Notes under the pieces: generated by a model
Seen by the model: the letters and a program-made list of their open reading frames with translations, nothing else
What the model was told of the DNA's origin: nothing
The model's database searches: none
In this document: one piece after another, positions 36,361-48,024 of the stretch
Numbering within the stretch: position 1 is the first letter of the stretch
Layout: each line of letters starts with the position of its first letter
Translations under genes and position numbers: made by a program
Source: Ischnura elegans
Taxonomy: Eukaryota > Arthropoda > Insecta > Odonata > Coenagrionidae
Assembly (NCBI RefSeq): GCF_921293095.1
Contig: NC_060247.1
Location: forward strand, 51,433,111 to 51,497,110
Direction of reading: 5' to 3'
Length of the DNA stretch: 64,000 bases

Positions 36361-39300
36361 CTGGTACGCAGACAGCGTGGTAAAGTTTCATTACGCGCCA
36401 TCTCAACCTTGGGTGGGTTGTCCGGTTTTGAAGACAATTAGAACCTACAATATTTGTCTCCACAATGTATACGTATAAAAGAAGATGTCTGTTTGCCTGT
36501 ACGCTATGCATTTCCATACATCTACACATATTGCGACCAAAGTTAGTAAATAGGTGCATCATATGCTCTCAAACCCCATAGCGCTACTCTTGGTTGTATT
36601 AGACTTATTTTAGAGAGCATATACCTTCCATTGAACCTTATTTCGTTATGATTGACTTTTATTTCTCTTTTAGATCTTAAAAATAAAAGGAAACTTTAAA
36701 AGTACACAACCTTGATAGGTAATCATGATGAAGTACAAATAATATCTATTAATACCATCAGTGCATGAGCAAGTAAGTTTCAGAATACATATAATAGTAA
36801 TGGTACAGGTGCCCGCACCAGAGGACAAGCTAGTTGGGGATCGGCGAGCCCCTTTGGAAAACATGCTTTGTTCCGCGTTAGAGAGCGCGTTATGAAATGT
36901 AGAATGAGCTAGGACTGGCGGTGGGAAGTGGGAGGGCTACAAGTAGAACAGCGAGCAAACTCTAGCTCAGAGTGTTGGTGAAAAAAGTCGGCACCAGGTG
37001 TGAGGATTATTCTGCACCTCTGGCCTTTGGCTAAAATTCGGATTACGCCAAATATTTAGCCAAATACGGTCATAATTTGCAGCTTCAATTAAGGTTTGGC
37101 CGCCTATGGGGCGCGAGTATCGGCTCACTTTCATGGAAACAGTTCATATTCATCGAGTCATCGTTGTTGCCTCGGGCAATGAATGAACGAATCATTTGAA
37201 GATCCAGGAGCTCTGCTAATGTGGTCATTCATTCAGGAAATTCAAAATAACACCTCTGAGGGTATGCTGCCTGAACGATATAAACAACTCGATTTCTGCG
37301 AACAGCGGCAAGTCGATCCCATCTACTCCCATCTTTTGCCCTTTTCATTCCGATTTGCTTCCGGTGTTTCCACTTTCTTTGGTGAAGAAAAGCTTCCAAT
37401 TCAGGCGTATACACCCTCGGCGTTCATGAGCAGTGGCAGCGGCTACGATTAGTCAAATACACTTTCAACCGGGTGCTCACCACAGCGGAATCTCGGAAGG
37501 AAAGCTTTCGTTAACGTGTTCAGTGGCTGCTCTACGATGCGTGACTAATTGAGTGGTTACGAGAATGTTATGAAGACCTTAATTTGCTTCTTGGAATCAC
37601 AATGATGGGGCGGGATAATCAAAATATTATCCGAGAATATCACAGGAGCTATAGAATTATGATAACAATGAGGATGAAATGGGAAGGACAGAAATTGTGG
37701 CGTTACAACCGGTTTATCGGTACAGTTTTCGAAAGACATCGGCAGAGGTACAGATTTTGTAGAATTAGCTGTATGGGTCTATAACATGGTACTGGTTACT
37801 TAAAAAAACTAATATCGCTGGACGAATATTGATAGCGTTAATGGAATATTAAAGCGCCGACTAAAGCTCCCAAAGTGATTATGAAACAACCTTATTTCCA
37901 AATATACCTCACCCCAAGAACCTACCAGATATTTCTGACAGTTATTTTGCCTTTGCTTCCAGAAATCAGTTAGTGAATATGAGAAAATATTTTAAAATTT
38001 TATCCGGATAACTTCTTTGGAATTCAATAAAAAATATGCTTTAGCCTAAAATAAATTACTAAATGGGCACATTTTACGCAATGTACACAAAGAAAAATTT
38101 CGGTGAATATGAATGCTCAAATGCCCAACATAGTTATGATAACGCCGAAAATACCATCTTTGCGACCTTAATACTAAACCTTAAGCATAAACAGTAAACT
38201 TGTTGAAAAAAAACATTTTTTCGTTAAAAATTTTTTACATTTCACAGCAAGAAAAACTATGCTTCCACAGTGAAGAATTTGAGCTCTTTTAGAAGCTCTT
38301 TTAGTTTTAGGGCATGTGCTCAAATCACTTAGAATATTCAGTGCACGCCTTATATGATAGCTCGAAGACAAGATTTGGAGATATTTGTATATGTGTGACA
38401 TACCTGTTTGCGTGGTACTTGAAATTAGAGCGAGAAATACCTCAGGTCGGGGGCGGCGTGGGAACGAGTAGATTTTGGTGTGTAACGACGGAAGGTTGGG
38501 GGAACGTGGGGCTGAATTTAGAGAAATCACACGTAATCGTAGGTTGCATGAAACAAAATGATACATTTTCACGGAAAGGCATGAAAAACAAGATAAAACT
38601 CTCAAATACATAATGAGAATAGGGAGTAGTACTTGGGAAAAGGAAATTAGTGGGAGCGGATTGGGGAAACTTACCACCAATTGATATTGGATAATTAGGC
38701 AAAAAACAAAACAATCAAATCGACAAAATAAAATAATTTGAAAATGAACACAAAAGATGCATGGTACACTGATTGTTCCGACAAAAATTCCCTCAGTGGT
38801 TGACTGAGGCGGATTGGTCGCGAGCTTCGGGATGCGTCTCTGCCGGACTGTAGGCTGAGAATCCCGGACCGCGGATGAATTTCGGCCAATTCACTGCCTG
38901 GTGTCGATTATTGTGTGGTGTATTCTCTTCGACTCTCTATAGGCTCAGCCCCCCTGAAGACTGCTGGAGCCAGAGCCAAAAGTAGGTCGACGCAGATTCT
39001 CTCGGTCTCCTCACCGGGAGTGGGGAAGGGAGGGGAGGGCGGTGGTTTCTTTAATACACAATATTTGGGTAGGCGTTGCACTCACTGTCGATGCGTGCGG
39101 CTTAAATGCCGTTCACACCCATGAACCCACACACAAATAAACAAAATCCCAACTAACGCCACTATATTTATCAATAGGATAAATAAAATGGAATTTTGAG
39201 GGATTTATAAACGTTTATATTTTTAATTTGGTGTTTCTTGTTTTTTTTACTTTGGTCTTCGTACATTATTGTGTAAAAATGGATGTTGAGGGCAATGTAA

Positions 39301-41701
39301 ATGCAGTCATGTATTGTTTTTTGCTGATTTGGTGCAATCTACATGGGGACATGTATTGTGTAAAAAATGGAATTTTGAGGGCTTTAAAATTTTTTTGTAC
39401 TTAGTATTTTGTTTTGTATTTTGGTTTATGTATATTTTTGGTTGTGATGTAACCTATCAACCAAACTGGTACTTTGCATATTATATATTTTTGTCTTAAT
39501 GTAATTCCTGACTTTATGTTACCACCCGACTTCATGGTCGACTGGTAACAATTTATGTAACAATAATAATAATAATAATAAATATGCACAAATAATACTT
39601 AAAACTAGACAAAAAACGGAAGGGACGAAACTGAGATTATTGCTCCTCACCAACCGAGAAAATGGACCATGAGCGCTGCCATTACACACAGGGAAATCAC
39701 AGATGAAACATTGGAAGAGTACTTCTTCTCACGTTCTGTCAGAACTTTTCCATCAGACATGTGAGGACAAATGTGATTGTTAATAACAGTAGACAAAATA
39801 TGGATGTTGAGAGTATATGCAAGCAAGATGCAAGCAAATGTATTCAACTTTACTGTTGGAAATGGAAAAGAGTGAGAAAATTAAATTCTCAAAAGTTTAG
39901 TTCATTCATACCCTACTAATTTTTCTTCGTCCTGAGTACGAATTTCAACGGAAATAAAATTTTAAATCTCATTGAACAGCATGAAAAGAAACGCTACCGT
40001 CGAAGTCAGGAAACCAGACCTAAAAGACCCATCAATTGATCTCAAGTGTTGTAATTTAAAATTAGGACACGTAGTGTAGGCACCGAAAATGCAAAATTTA
40101 GTTTTATTCTGTGACTTGAAGTACACTAATCAGTAATAATCCTTTTCTGCTTCGGGGTCCGCGCAGAATAAATCGGTAAAAGTGGGGATTTCCTTCGTCG
40201 GTACTCAAGAGAGCATTTTTTCCCAGCTCTTCTCCTCTCTCTCCTTATTATTTAATTTACGATTATTTAGGTATTCTTAACTGTGAGTGATTCACAGGTG
40301 TGTTATTATCTCGCTTCCATAGCATAGCTCTTGCTTAGTTATTTCCTCGAAGCCTTATCAAACGCTGCATTCACCTCCGCTTCGATCCAATCAACACCCC
40401 CCGTCTAAGCCACAGTCGTTTATACTGAGCACAAATACGTGGGGATCAGTGCAGAAACGTAGGCGCGAAAGAATTCATTTCAATACACCCGAAAATAGTC
40501 TTTTCAGAGTTGACGGAGGTCGAGTGGGTATTCCAACCCAGAGCATTACAGAACTCACATGGCCAAACTTACTTAAATGCATGCAGTAACATAGTTTTGC
40601 GAGATCAGTCAGCATAAACCTCGAGCCGAGATTGAGATTTGATATTTATGATTAGTGTGACATGAATACACTATTGTTTGCTGAATTATAATCGTGTTTT
40701 TATAACCTGTTTATTAATTTTATGTCGGTATAATTACTTTTGGCTTGAGTGTTATTACGGCAGCGCATTCATTGTAAAAATAATAATCCGAGAAACGCCA
40801 GATGTAAATATTGCTGGGGATTTCGGATCATGATTGCTTGATTATTATTATTATGTTTTTTCTTAAATTTTCTTCAGTTTTCACTGAGTAGCTTTAGTGT
40901 TAAGAGCACGGGTTTTCACCAAGGTAACTCTTCACTATTGAATTGCGTTGAGAAATTTTCTCGTGATATGACAGGTTGAAATTATTACAGCCTTTTGCAG
41001 TTTGATGTAAGTATTTGGATGGAGGTTGAGTATTTTGAAACTATTTTGTATGTGTTTTGGGATGATACCGGTAGCTGAGATGACAATTGGAGCTATATAA
41101 ACCTGTTCCATATTCCATATTCTTTTTATTTCTATTGCCAGATCTTGGTACTTGTTAATTTTTCCTGTAATTGTCTTTTCGATGTTATGCGACAGTGGCA
41201 CGGCAATATCAACTATGTAGCAAGTTCTATATTTCTTGTCAATCAACACTATATCTGGTCTATTATTAACTATAGTTTTATCTGTTTGAATAGGCAGATC
41301 GTAATAGATTTTAAATTCGCCGTTTTCAAGCACTGTTTCAGGGTGGTACACATAATATGGGGTCTTAGTATCTATTAACTTGTGTTGGTAGGCCAGTTTT
41401 TGGTGGATAATTTTTGCAACTTGATTATGTCTACTTAAATATTCTGTATTAGCTAGCATCTTACAACCAGATATAATGTGCTGGATTGTTTCAGGTACTT
41501 GAAAACACCTTCTACATTTGTCATCTGTTATGCTTTTATCACCAAGGATGTACTTTGCATAATTTTTAGTGCGGATGACCTGGTCTTGTATTGCAAGCAT
41601 GAACCCTTCGGTTTCTCCATGAAGTTCACCCAATGACAACCATTTGTTTGATGAGATTTTATCAACATATGGTTGATTGAGGTCATTGATGTGTCGTCCA
41701 C

Positions 41702-41742
<41 letters not shown>

Positions 41743-44700
41743 GAGCACATATTCCTAGAAAAATAATCTTTTTTTATTATAATTAAAAATTATTTACGCT
41801 AGTCATCCTAAAGAATTGAAAGTACTATCGTTTTCAATAATATGTAGACACTGACAAGTCCCAGTTAACTGATGGAGCCGGGTGGGTGAAAACTTGGATG
41901 GTTGGCTCATAAATCAACCTGTATCCTTTGCATTCACGGCACCAAGAGCCGACGAGGACGGACGCGTACGCAACTGAGCTACTGAAGCTGTATTCAAACT
42001 CCATGGGTAAAGGCCAAACGGATTTCATATCAGCAGATGGAATGCACTGAGGAAACTCAAGTTTATAACCCGTCGGAGTATCTTCTTTCTGGCTCCGTGG
42101 CGAGGTTTTTCCTTTCTTTAGATTCATGTTTGGACTCACCATTATGACTCACTTATACGTGGCTCTGCAGCCGATTACGTGTGTGGTCGATGTGAAGTCT
42201 GGGAGGGTTGAAGTCCGAAGCAATCATAATTTATCCATTTATATAGGAGGAATTCTTAGCGAACACGATACTCTATGTAGATGATTCAAGAATAATTTAA
42301 TAACGATTTTATACGACTAAATTATTGAAATATTGAATCTATTTTCATTAACACATTCAATTCTAAACAGATTCTTTCACCGAGTGGAAATAAGTAGAAC
42401 TAAATTCGTAAATTAACTCCTTATACCACCTTATACGCCGAATATTGATAACTTTTACATTTATGACCAACATAATGGTCACCCATGTCTTAAAATTTTT
42501 TATTCAAGCTCATCCGTGCTTTACTGTGATATATTTTTTCGGGGTAGAATGGTAGCATTTCCACCTGGCCGTTAATGCTAATTGTGACTCACACATCCAC
42601 TGTTAGGAAAGCATTTGTGTTTTCATTGACGTAAATTCCTACATATTTTCGTAATCTAGTACTAGAAATTTGAAAACTACGATTATCGATATTATTAAAA
42701 TTAGTCTTCTTACTCTAAGGTTATCAACATGATTTTAACGGTGAATTGTATTTAGCAAAAAATGCGATTATATTTAAATTGAGATTGGACACTGTCCAAT
42801 GGACAGTAATAAGCCGAAAGGACTTACGAAAGATACCTCTGCCAGTTCCCCCGCTTATTTTCTCTCAGTAAATTAATCTGTTATAAATAAATATGTGCTA
42901 ACGTATTTAGTGATTATTTTAATAAATTTAGTCGTTTAAAAAATCGGTTTAAATTATTTATTCAATGAAACGTGTGTGTGAAAGTTAGTTTCTTCGGTGC
43001 ATTGCATCCCCTTGGGCATTTTTGCCCAAGCTTTGAGCGAAAGAAATTTGACTCCTGTCTCGTTAGCCCGATCGCTCCCGCGTCCGTCCTCGCAGGCTCT
43101 TCGTGCAATGAAGTTTAGGGAAGCAAGTTACCTAACGTGCAAACCTTCCAAGTTTTTACTGATCCGACCACGTCAGGTAAATGAGACTCGTGGGCGTCTA
43201 CATATTATTGAAAACGATAGTACATCTTTATTTAGGGAGAAGGAAATATCAATCAGAAAAGGAATGTGCTCAAGTGAAGGAGTTTGAAGGTTATTCTCAG
43301 TGTTAGTAACTCACCCGTCTCCCGTTGACTGACCATGTGAGATTCGCTGGAGGATGAGACTTCTCCACTGTGCAATTAGCACGAACCATCTCTCCGACTG
43401 CGTAAGAAGACCTCTCTGCAGTGATGATTGGCTCGCCGTCAGGAAAATCTGTGGGCACAACAAGAAAATTTATTCGGGACTGGGACGTTGAATTGCACTG
43501 CATAAAGTCTGGCAAGTCGATAAGGACAGTTTGTCGCGCACGAGTTTTATTAATAACTCTTCCTGAGGATATGGGGCTGACACTTTATTTCATTAACGAT
43601 GCATTTTACTCACGATTTCGCAATCTTCGATGCATCAAGGGCATTCGTAGTAAACGAATGAAATAAATATTTTTTTAACTGAAAATTGATGATGCAGAAA
43701 TGTCAAAGAGAATTTTATTAAGATTTTAGAGACGGGTGGATCCAATGGGCGGGGCACAATATGCATTTTATATGTAGTTCGTCGAGTTGTTGCTACTTTC
43801 ATTGCAAATATTTTTAATTGACATACTCATACTTAAACTAGGTTAATTAGACCCTATGTTTTTATTTATGGAAGTAGGAACACGATGATATTTTCAAATA
43901 AAAACCTGGAATAGGACAGCTTTGCTGGGAAGAGTTGAAATGTAGTTAGTATCAGATTTAGCGGTAAAAAGAAATGAAGAAGAGACTCACCGACAATGAC
44001 GAGTGAGGCGACGACTAGCGCCGTGTCGAAGGATGGAGCATCCGTGGAGACTTCGCATCTGTATCGGCCGGTGAGCGTGAAGCCAGCATCCCGCAGGACC
44101 ACGTGGTGGGCGTCACTCTCCGAGAGCTGTCAGGAGATAGATGATGATGTGTGAAATTATTAATACGCCAAAAGTAATGCGTGATGGTACAAGTTTCAAA
44201 CACTACCTTTTTATCAATGATAGACTAAATCTTCCATCGCTTTCCGAAAATCTCCACGGCGTCTATTATACGTATAAGTGACAGCAAATTCTATGAATGG
44301 AGTGGATAGTTTATAACAATACTCGTATACTCATTTATTGCAAATTTTTCCTAGCTCTCAATGCGTTTAATTTTAAGATCATGCTTTAAAATCAGTAACA
44401 AAGCTAAATTAAATTTATAATAGCATTTTGTGCAAAACTGAAGGCAGTAATGTTTATTGAAAGCTGTCAAGATGTAGATAGAACATTATAATATTTCCAA
44501 AATACATGGATGGAATAATTTCAATTTTTTTAGTTTTATCTTCATTTGACTGTCCTTATTAATTTCAATCAGATTTCTGAACCCATGACTTATTGGAAAA
44601 AATTTAGTTGGACTTAAATTAATATTCTTGGAAGACTCTAATGCTCATACTACGTATATTATTTATGCTCGTGCATCATTTCATCAAAATATATATCCAA

Positions 44701-45708
44701 CCAAAACAATTACTAAACGGAATACCTTTACGTAATAAATATTTATCAATGCTCAATGAAGCAACATTGGGTGTTAATTAAATAATGAGAATTATTTTAA
44801 GTACTTCAAGGCGGAGATCATCCTTAATATATAAGTTCTCTTCTTCACACGTTAAATGATTTGAGAAGTAATATTGTACAAGATTTAGCTCCACTAATAT
44901 TTTTCCTCAGCCGTTTGCAATGACAAACTATTCTCTGAATTTCTCTAATTAGTTTTGGTTCGTAATCGATCGATTGAGTTGGTATTTGGATTCTAATATT
45001 ACCGGTTCGTTTTGATAAGGTTCTAATATTATAAATCCGTTGAATTACAATGGGTAAAGAGTAGACGCGATAAAAATGTCATTGTATCCTTTTTATGGCG
45101 AGAGATGACTTTTGACACGGAGCAAGATGAATGGACAAAATTTAATGTGCTCCGATCTGCCGCAAAATTGGTTACTCGGCGTATCACATCGTTTATATTC
45201 GAAAAATAGAATTTAAATCTCATTTTTTACCCTAGAATGCTCGCAAACAGTAGAGGCATGGAGTAATTTGGCAGTAATAGAAAATTAGGTGTTTCAACAA
45301 TTTTTCCGAGGATTTCATACAGTTTAGAGACGTTGATTTTTTGTCGTGATTCGTCTCGTATTCCCAAACACTTTGTATGAATTAGTCAGTCAGTCAGTTG
45401 TCGTAAGTGGGTTATGAAGTATTTGAATAAGTCATTTGGCATCTTCCCCCGCTAGTCAACTTTCCCAGGTCTCTCCTAAGCTCCATAGAGGACTGTACTT
45501 ACGTCCACATTGATTCCGGGCAGCGGGAACACTTTGGTGGGTGGTTTCTCCTTGGGAAGATATCGGTAGAACTCCTTTTTGCCTTTGTACCACTTGACGG
45601 CGTACAGTTCGGCTCCCTCGAGGTCGTATTGACACTCAAGGGCCGCCGTCTCTCCCACGGCCACCGCACCCGGTGACACCACACGCACGTTCTTCAGTCC
45701 ACCAACGC
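35968..45708 (-). CDS. beat: beaten path (beat) family Ig-domain protein, gene span, 5' exon missing
   Basis: Four coding exons on the minus strand join in consistent phase: 45708-45503, 44126-43991, 43448-43315 and 36360-35968, about 289 residues. The Beat family are arthropod secreted or membrane-anchored two-Ig proteins, and characterised members act in motor-axon defasciculation and synaptic target choice by binding Sidestep-family receptors. Diagnostic are VRVVSPGAVAVGE, YDLEG..LYAVKWYKGKKEF, KVFPLPGINVD, CEVSTDAPSFDT and PPANLTWSVNGRR. Paired Ig cysteines are visible for both domains. The first visible exon starts in codon position 2, so an upstream exon with the signal peptide must exist. 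I did not find it in the 18 kb upstream. Which paralogue (I to VII) this is cannot be settled by eye. Confidence 0.93.
39186..39600 (+). repeat. imperfect ~180-bp duplication ending in an (AAT)n tail
   Basis: AAAATGGAATTTTGAGGG followed by (A/G)(T/C)TTTA starts at 39186 and again near 39366, and GTGTAAAAAATGGA-type blocks recur at about 39270 and 39359. The segment ends at ACTGGTAACAATTTATGTAA followed by about seven AAT units (39560-39580). A short trinucleotide tail on the plus strand suggests the 3' end of a LINE or SINE. No coding part is attached. Confidence 0.5.
40841..40854. repeat. (ATT)n microsatellite, 3' side of LINE fragment
   Basis: Four to five ATT units directly follow the 3' end of the minus-strand LINE fragment. 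Confidence 0.85.
40855..41701 (-). pseudogene. LINE C-terminal fragment with CCHC knuckle and restriction-like endonuclease
   Basis: The minus-strand frame 41750-40935 starts with an Asn run encoded by the microsatellite. It then reads SSNKWLSLGELHGETEGFML, RTKNYAKYILG, CRRCFQVPETIQHIISGCKM (a C-x2-C-x8-H-x4-C zinc knuckle), NRPDIVLIDKKYRTCYIVDI (the PD...D-type nuclease core) and AVIISTCHITRKFL near the stop. Zinc knuckle plus restriction-like endonuclease is the C-terminal architecture of R2/NeSL-type LINEs. The ~260 codons have no stop, so the copy is fairly young. The RT and N-terminal parts are gone. A ~80-base 3' UTR with GGTGAAAACCCGTGCTC precedes the ATT tract. It lies in the same orientation as the host gene. 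Confidence 0.85.
41702..41741. repeat. (ATT)n microsatellite, about 13 units
   Basis: An uninterrupted ATT tract adjoins the 5' edge of the LINE fragment. Together with the shorter tract at 40841-40854 it suggests insertion into a pre-existing (AAT)n array. Confidence 0.95.
42784..42800. repeat. 17-bp perfect hyphenated palindrome
   Basis: ATTGGACA, one C, then TGTCCAAT, with a partial extra GGACAGT copy directly after. It is intronic and could be a protein-binding dyad or chance. Confidence 0.6.
43315..43448 (-). CDS. beat: beat-family exon c: first half of Ig domain 2
   Basis: The acceptor is GTTGTGCCCACAG and the donor ACGG/GTGAGT. The leftover G of exon b plus AT gives Asp, then FPDGEPIITAERSSYAVGEM, VRANCTVEKS (first cysteine of Ig2) and PPANLTWSVNGRR. 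NCT and NLT are potential N-glycosylation sites. The exon ends in phase 0. The intron before it (43990-43449) is 542 bases. Confidence 0.95.
43991..44126 (-). CDS. beat: beat-family exon b: second half of Ig domain 1
   Basis: The acceptor is ATCTCCTGACAG and the donor GTCG/GTGAGT. The 136-base exon starts in phase 0, matching exon a, and leaves one base (G) over. It encodes LSESDAHHVVL, then LTGRYRCEVSTDAPSFDTAL (second cysteine of Ig1 in the YRC motif) and the VVASLVIV strand that ends the domain. The intron before it (45502-44127) is 1,376 bases. Confidence 0.95.
45503..45708 (-). CDS. beat: beat-family exon a: first half of Ig domain 1
   Basis: The acceptor is TTTCCTCTTCCAG and the donor GAC/GTAAGT. 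The 206-base exon begins with the last two bases of a Gly codon and ends at a complete codon. It encodes GLKNVRVVSPGAVAVGETAA, then LECQYDLEG (first Ig cysteine), LYAVKWYKGKKEFYRY (invariant Ig tryptophan) and KVFPLPGINVD. This is the most conserved part of the family. Confidence 0.95.
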
Positions 45709-48024
45709 CTGGAAGAGGAAAGTACGTCGGGCACTGCTGAATGTATGACCAAATTGAGTTTAGATGGGTCTGTGAATTGGGCACCAGATTTTAAAAATAA
45801 ATTCATCAAGATTTCATTTCCACCAGGCAGGGTGCCCCGGAGAAAAGGAAAAAAGATGAAGCTGTGTAACACCATACACCTGAGAAAGACCCGGCAGAGA
45901 GTTAATGCCAGGCAACATAGAAATTACGTAAATTATATGGTGCAGGGAAAAATTGAAGGAATATTCTTTCTAATAGTATTCGCGGATAGGTACTACGGTT
46001 AGCTAAATAAAGTCAACAAAGCAGAATAACATATGGTATAGAAGAGAAAAAGCCACGGAAAGCGTTACGGACTACAGTAAACGGATCTTAAGAATATAGA
46101 GGAAGGGTTGATGAAACAACTCGCAAATTTCATCGTTCAACCAAAATTTGTATGAATGAATGTAAGTATGGTAAAGGGAATTAACCTGCTTATGAAAATG
46201 GAAATTTTGACTTCTTTATTCGAACAAAGTGAGGACAAAGTAAAATTAATGCATACAATTGATAAAATTTTATAGCCATAGCCAACAAATGAATTAATAT
46301 TTTTCCAGATTCAAAATTAATTTGCAGCCTCATTGCTAGGAAAAGAACAAAATACAGAAATACTTTTAAACTTAACGGACAATTTTTTGCACCTCTAAGA
46401 ATTAAAGGAAAAATAAACCGATGATAAAATGGAATACAAATCAAAAATTGGCCCAATATGAGTGAATTGTAGACAGTTTTGTTACCTAAACATAGGATTA
46501 CCATAAAACATTTAGGTATCTGTGAACTACATAACAGATAGACCTTAAATATTCCCAGATTGGTGACATGACTAATATTTATTTAAAAAATATATACGTG
46601 TGATAGGTACGGTGGATTAGCCAGCAGGAAAATGCTAATTTAACAAACCGAATCAGAACCGAAATGAAGAATCGGCGTCGTCCTCTCATTGATACATGTC
46701 GAGAGTATGCAGCAAAACGCCGATGAGAGATCACAGAATCCCTCCAAATATGTGCACAAATAAAAACCCCCTAGTTAGTGGTGTGCTTTCGGTGTCAGAA
46801 CTGATACTGGATGTATGATCAGATAAAAGCAAATGGCGAAATAATTTCATCGAACTTTGCAAAATCTCTCCCTGCACACATTTGCTTTGAGGATATAAAT
46901 ATCGAAACGAAAAAAAACACGTAAAATAAGTCTCTCCGCACATCGGCAAACAGTATCAGTTGATCGTTTAATTGAAATGCATATCTCTCCATCGGATCGG
47001 AGCAAAACCTAATTTTCGAAATGCTTTCCATTGCTTTGATTGTTACATCCGGATTGAATGGCATAGCCCGATGGAAGCAGAGGAATGCTAATTGTATTTT
47101 GTGTGAAAGAATGCAGTCATTGCCGGTTAAGATTTATACGACCATGATTCTCGTGCTTTTAGTTCGCTGCGGTGGAATCTCTGGTTGAATGAGTGTCACT
47201 CATTGAATACAGATGCAAATTAATTATGGTTTTACTTCAAACTGTCAATTGGGAAAGTTTCCAAAACCATTAAACGTAAATTATGATGCATTAAATTAGG
47301 AGTTTTTTTCCAATGGAAATCCATTTCTGACTGGAACTTGCAAAGCGAGAAGCGATTAGACAGATACTCTATCTAATCAGTTTTAACCCTGCTCAGAGAA
47401 TAGTAGCAAAATTATTAGAAACAGCATATAACAGCATATATTATCGATATCGTTACTGTAATGAGTTACCTCTGTTCATCGAAAAATAAATGTTTCTTTA
47501 TGAAAATTTTCAAGGCACTAAAGCACTAATGCCCAAATGCATGATTGCAATGTTCATCTTCCATTACCCAAGTCTACACATTATCTTATAATAGTATCAT
47601 ACATGCATAGAATAATTCAATCACATACCAATGTTACGTCAATTTTTTCTGATGTATGTGTTTATTTCGTTCACAAAAATAAATGATTGCCTATCTATAA
47701 AATAACATTTGTCATTACCCTACCGAAATAAATACTATTATACGAATAATATAATTTTTTATGCATTGATTTTTTTAAAATAATTTACTGGTGTAACATT
47801 CATCGATTTTTTCATTTAACAATAGATGTGCCAAAAAAACAAAAAAATTGACTCCACAATGGAGACGCATAGCAATAGGACTGCGTAATTCTTCGTTAAC
47901 ACTTTCGTGGGTACCTACTCGTCATTTTAAATAAAAACTTTAGGGATATGTCGCCGCGTCAATTCTTTGGGTGGCCCCATGTAGTATGATGTAGATGTAG
48001 ATGCCAAGATGTAGTCAATTTTTG
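45709..48024. other. upstream intron or 5' region of the beat-family gene, unassigned
   Basis: The gene must have at least one more exon at higher coordinates ending with one base of a codon. I looked for a hydrophobic signal-peptide frame ending in a GT donor in this stretch and did not find a convincing one. The plus-strand frame at 45673-46002 overlaps exon a antisense and is not a gene. Confidence 0.4.

Larger units (their letters stand above)
36361..43314 (-). other. long intron of the beat-family gene, carrying repeats
   Basis: This 6,954-base intron has GTGAGT and CAG ends on the minus strand. It contains an internal repeat with an (AAT)n tail (39186-39600), an RLE-type LINE fragment between ATT microsatellites (40841-41741) and a 17-bp palindrome (42784-42800). 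Its other open frames (37183-37452, 38174-38680, 41834-42142) show no family resemblance and I do not call them genes. Confidence 0.85.

Noticed and set aside
38174..38714. Overlapping frames of 90-168 codons on both strands in the beat intron
   Set aside because: They are open in three frames over the same bases, have no motif, and lie inside a spliced-out intron with consistent flanking exon phases.
41971..41981. TAGCTCAGTTG on the minus strand, matching a tRNA A box
   Set aside because: The downstream candidate B box (GGTTGATTTAT) is a poor match to GGTTCGANTCC and no cloverleaf can be drawn. A decayed tRNA-derived SINE is possible but not supported.
41834..42142. 102-codon minus-strand frame in the beat intron, considered as an extra beat exon
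   Set aside because: It has no Ig motif. Exon c to exon d already joins in phase with continuous Ig2 sequence, so no exon is needed here.
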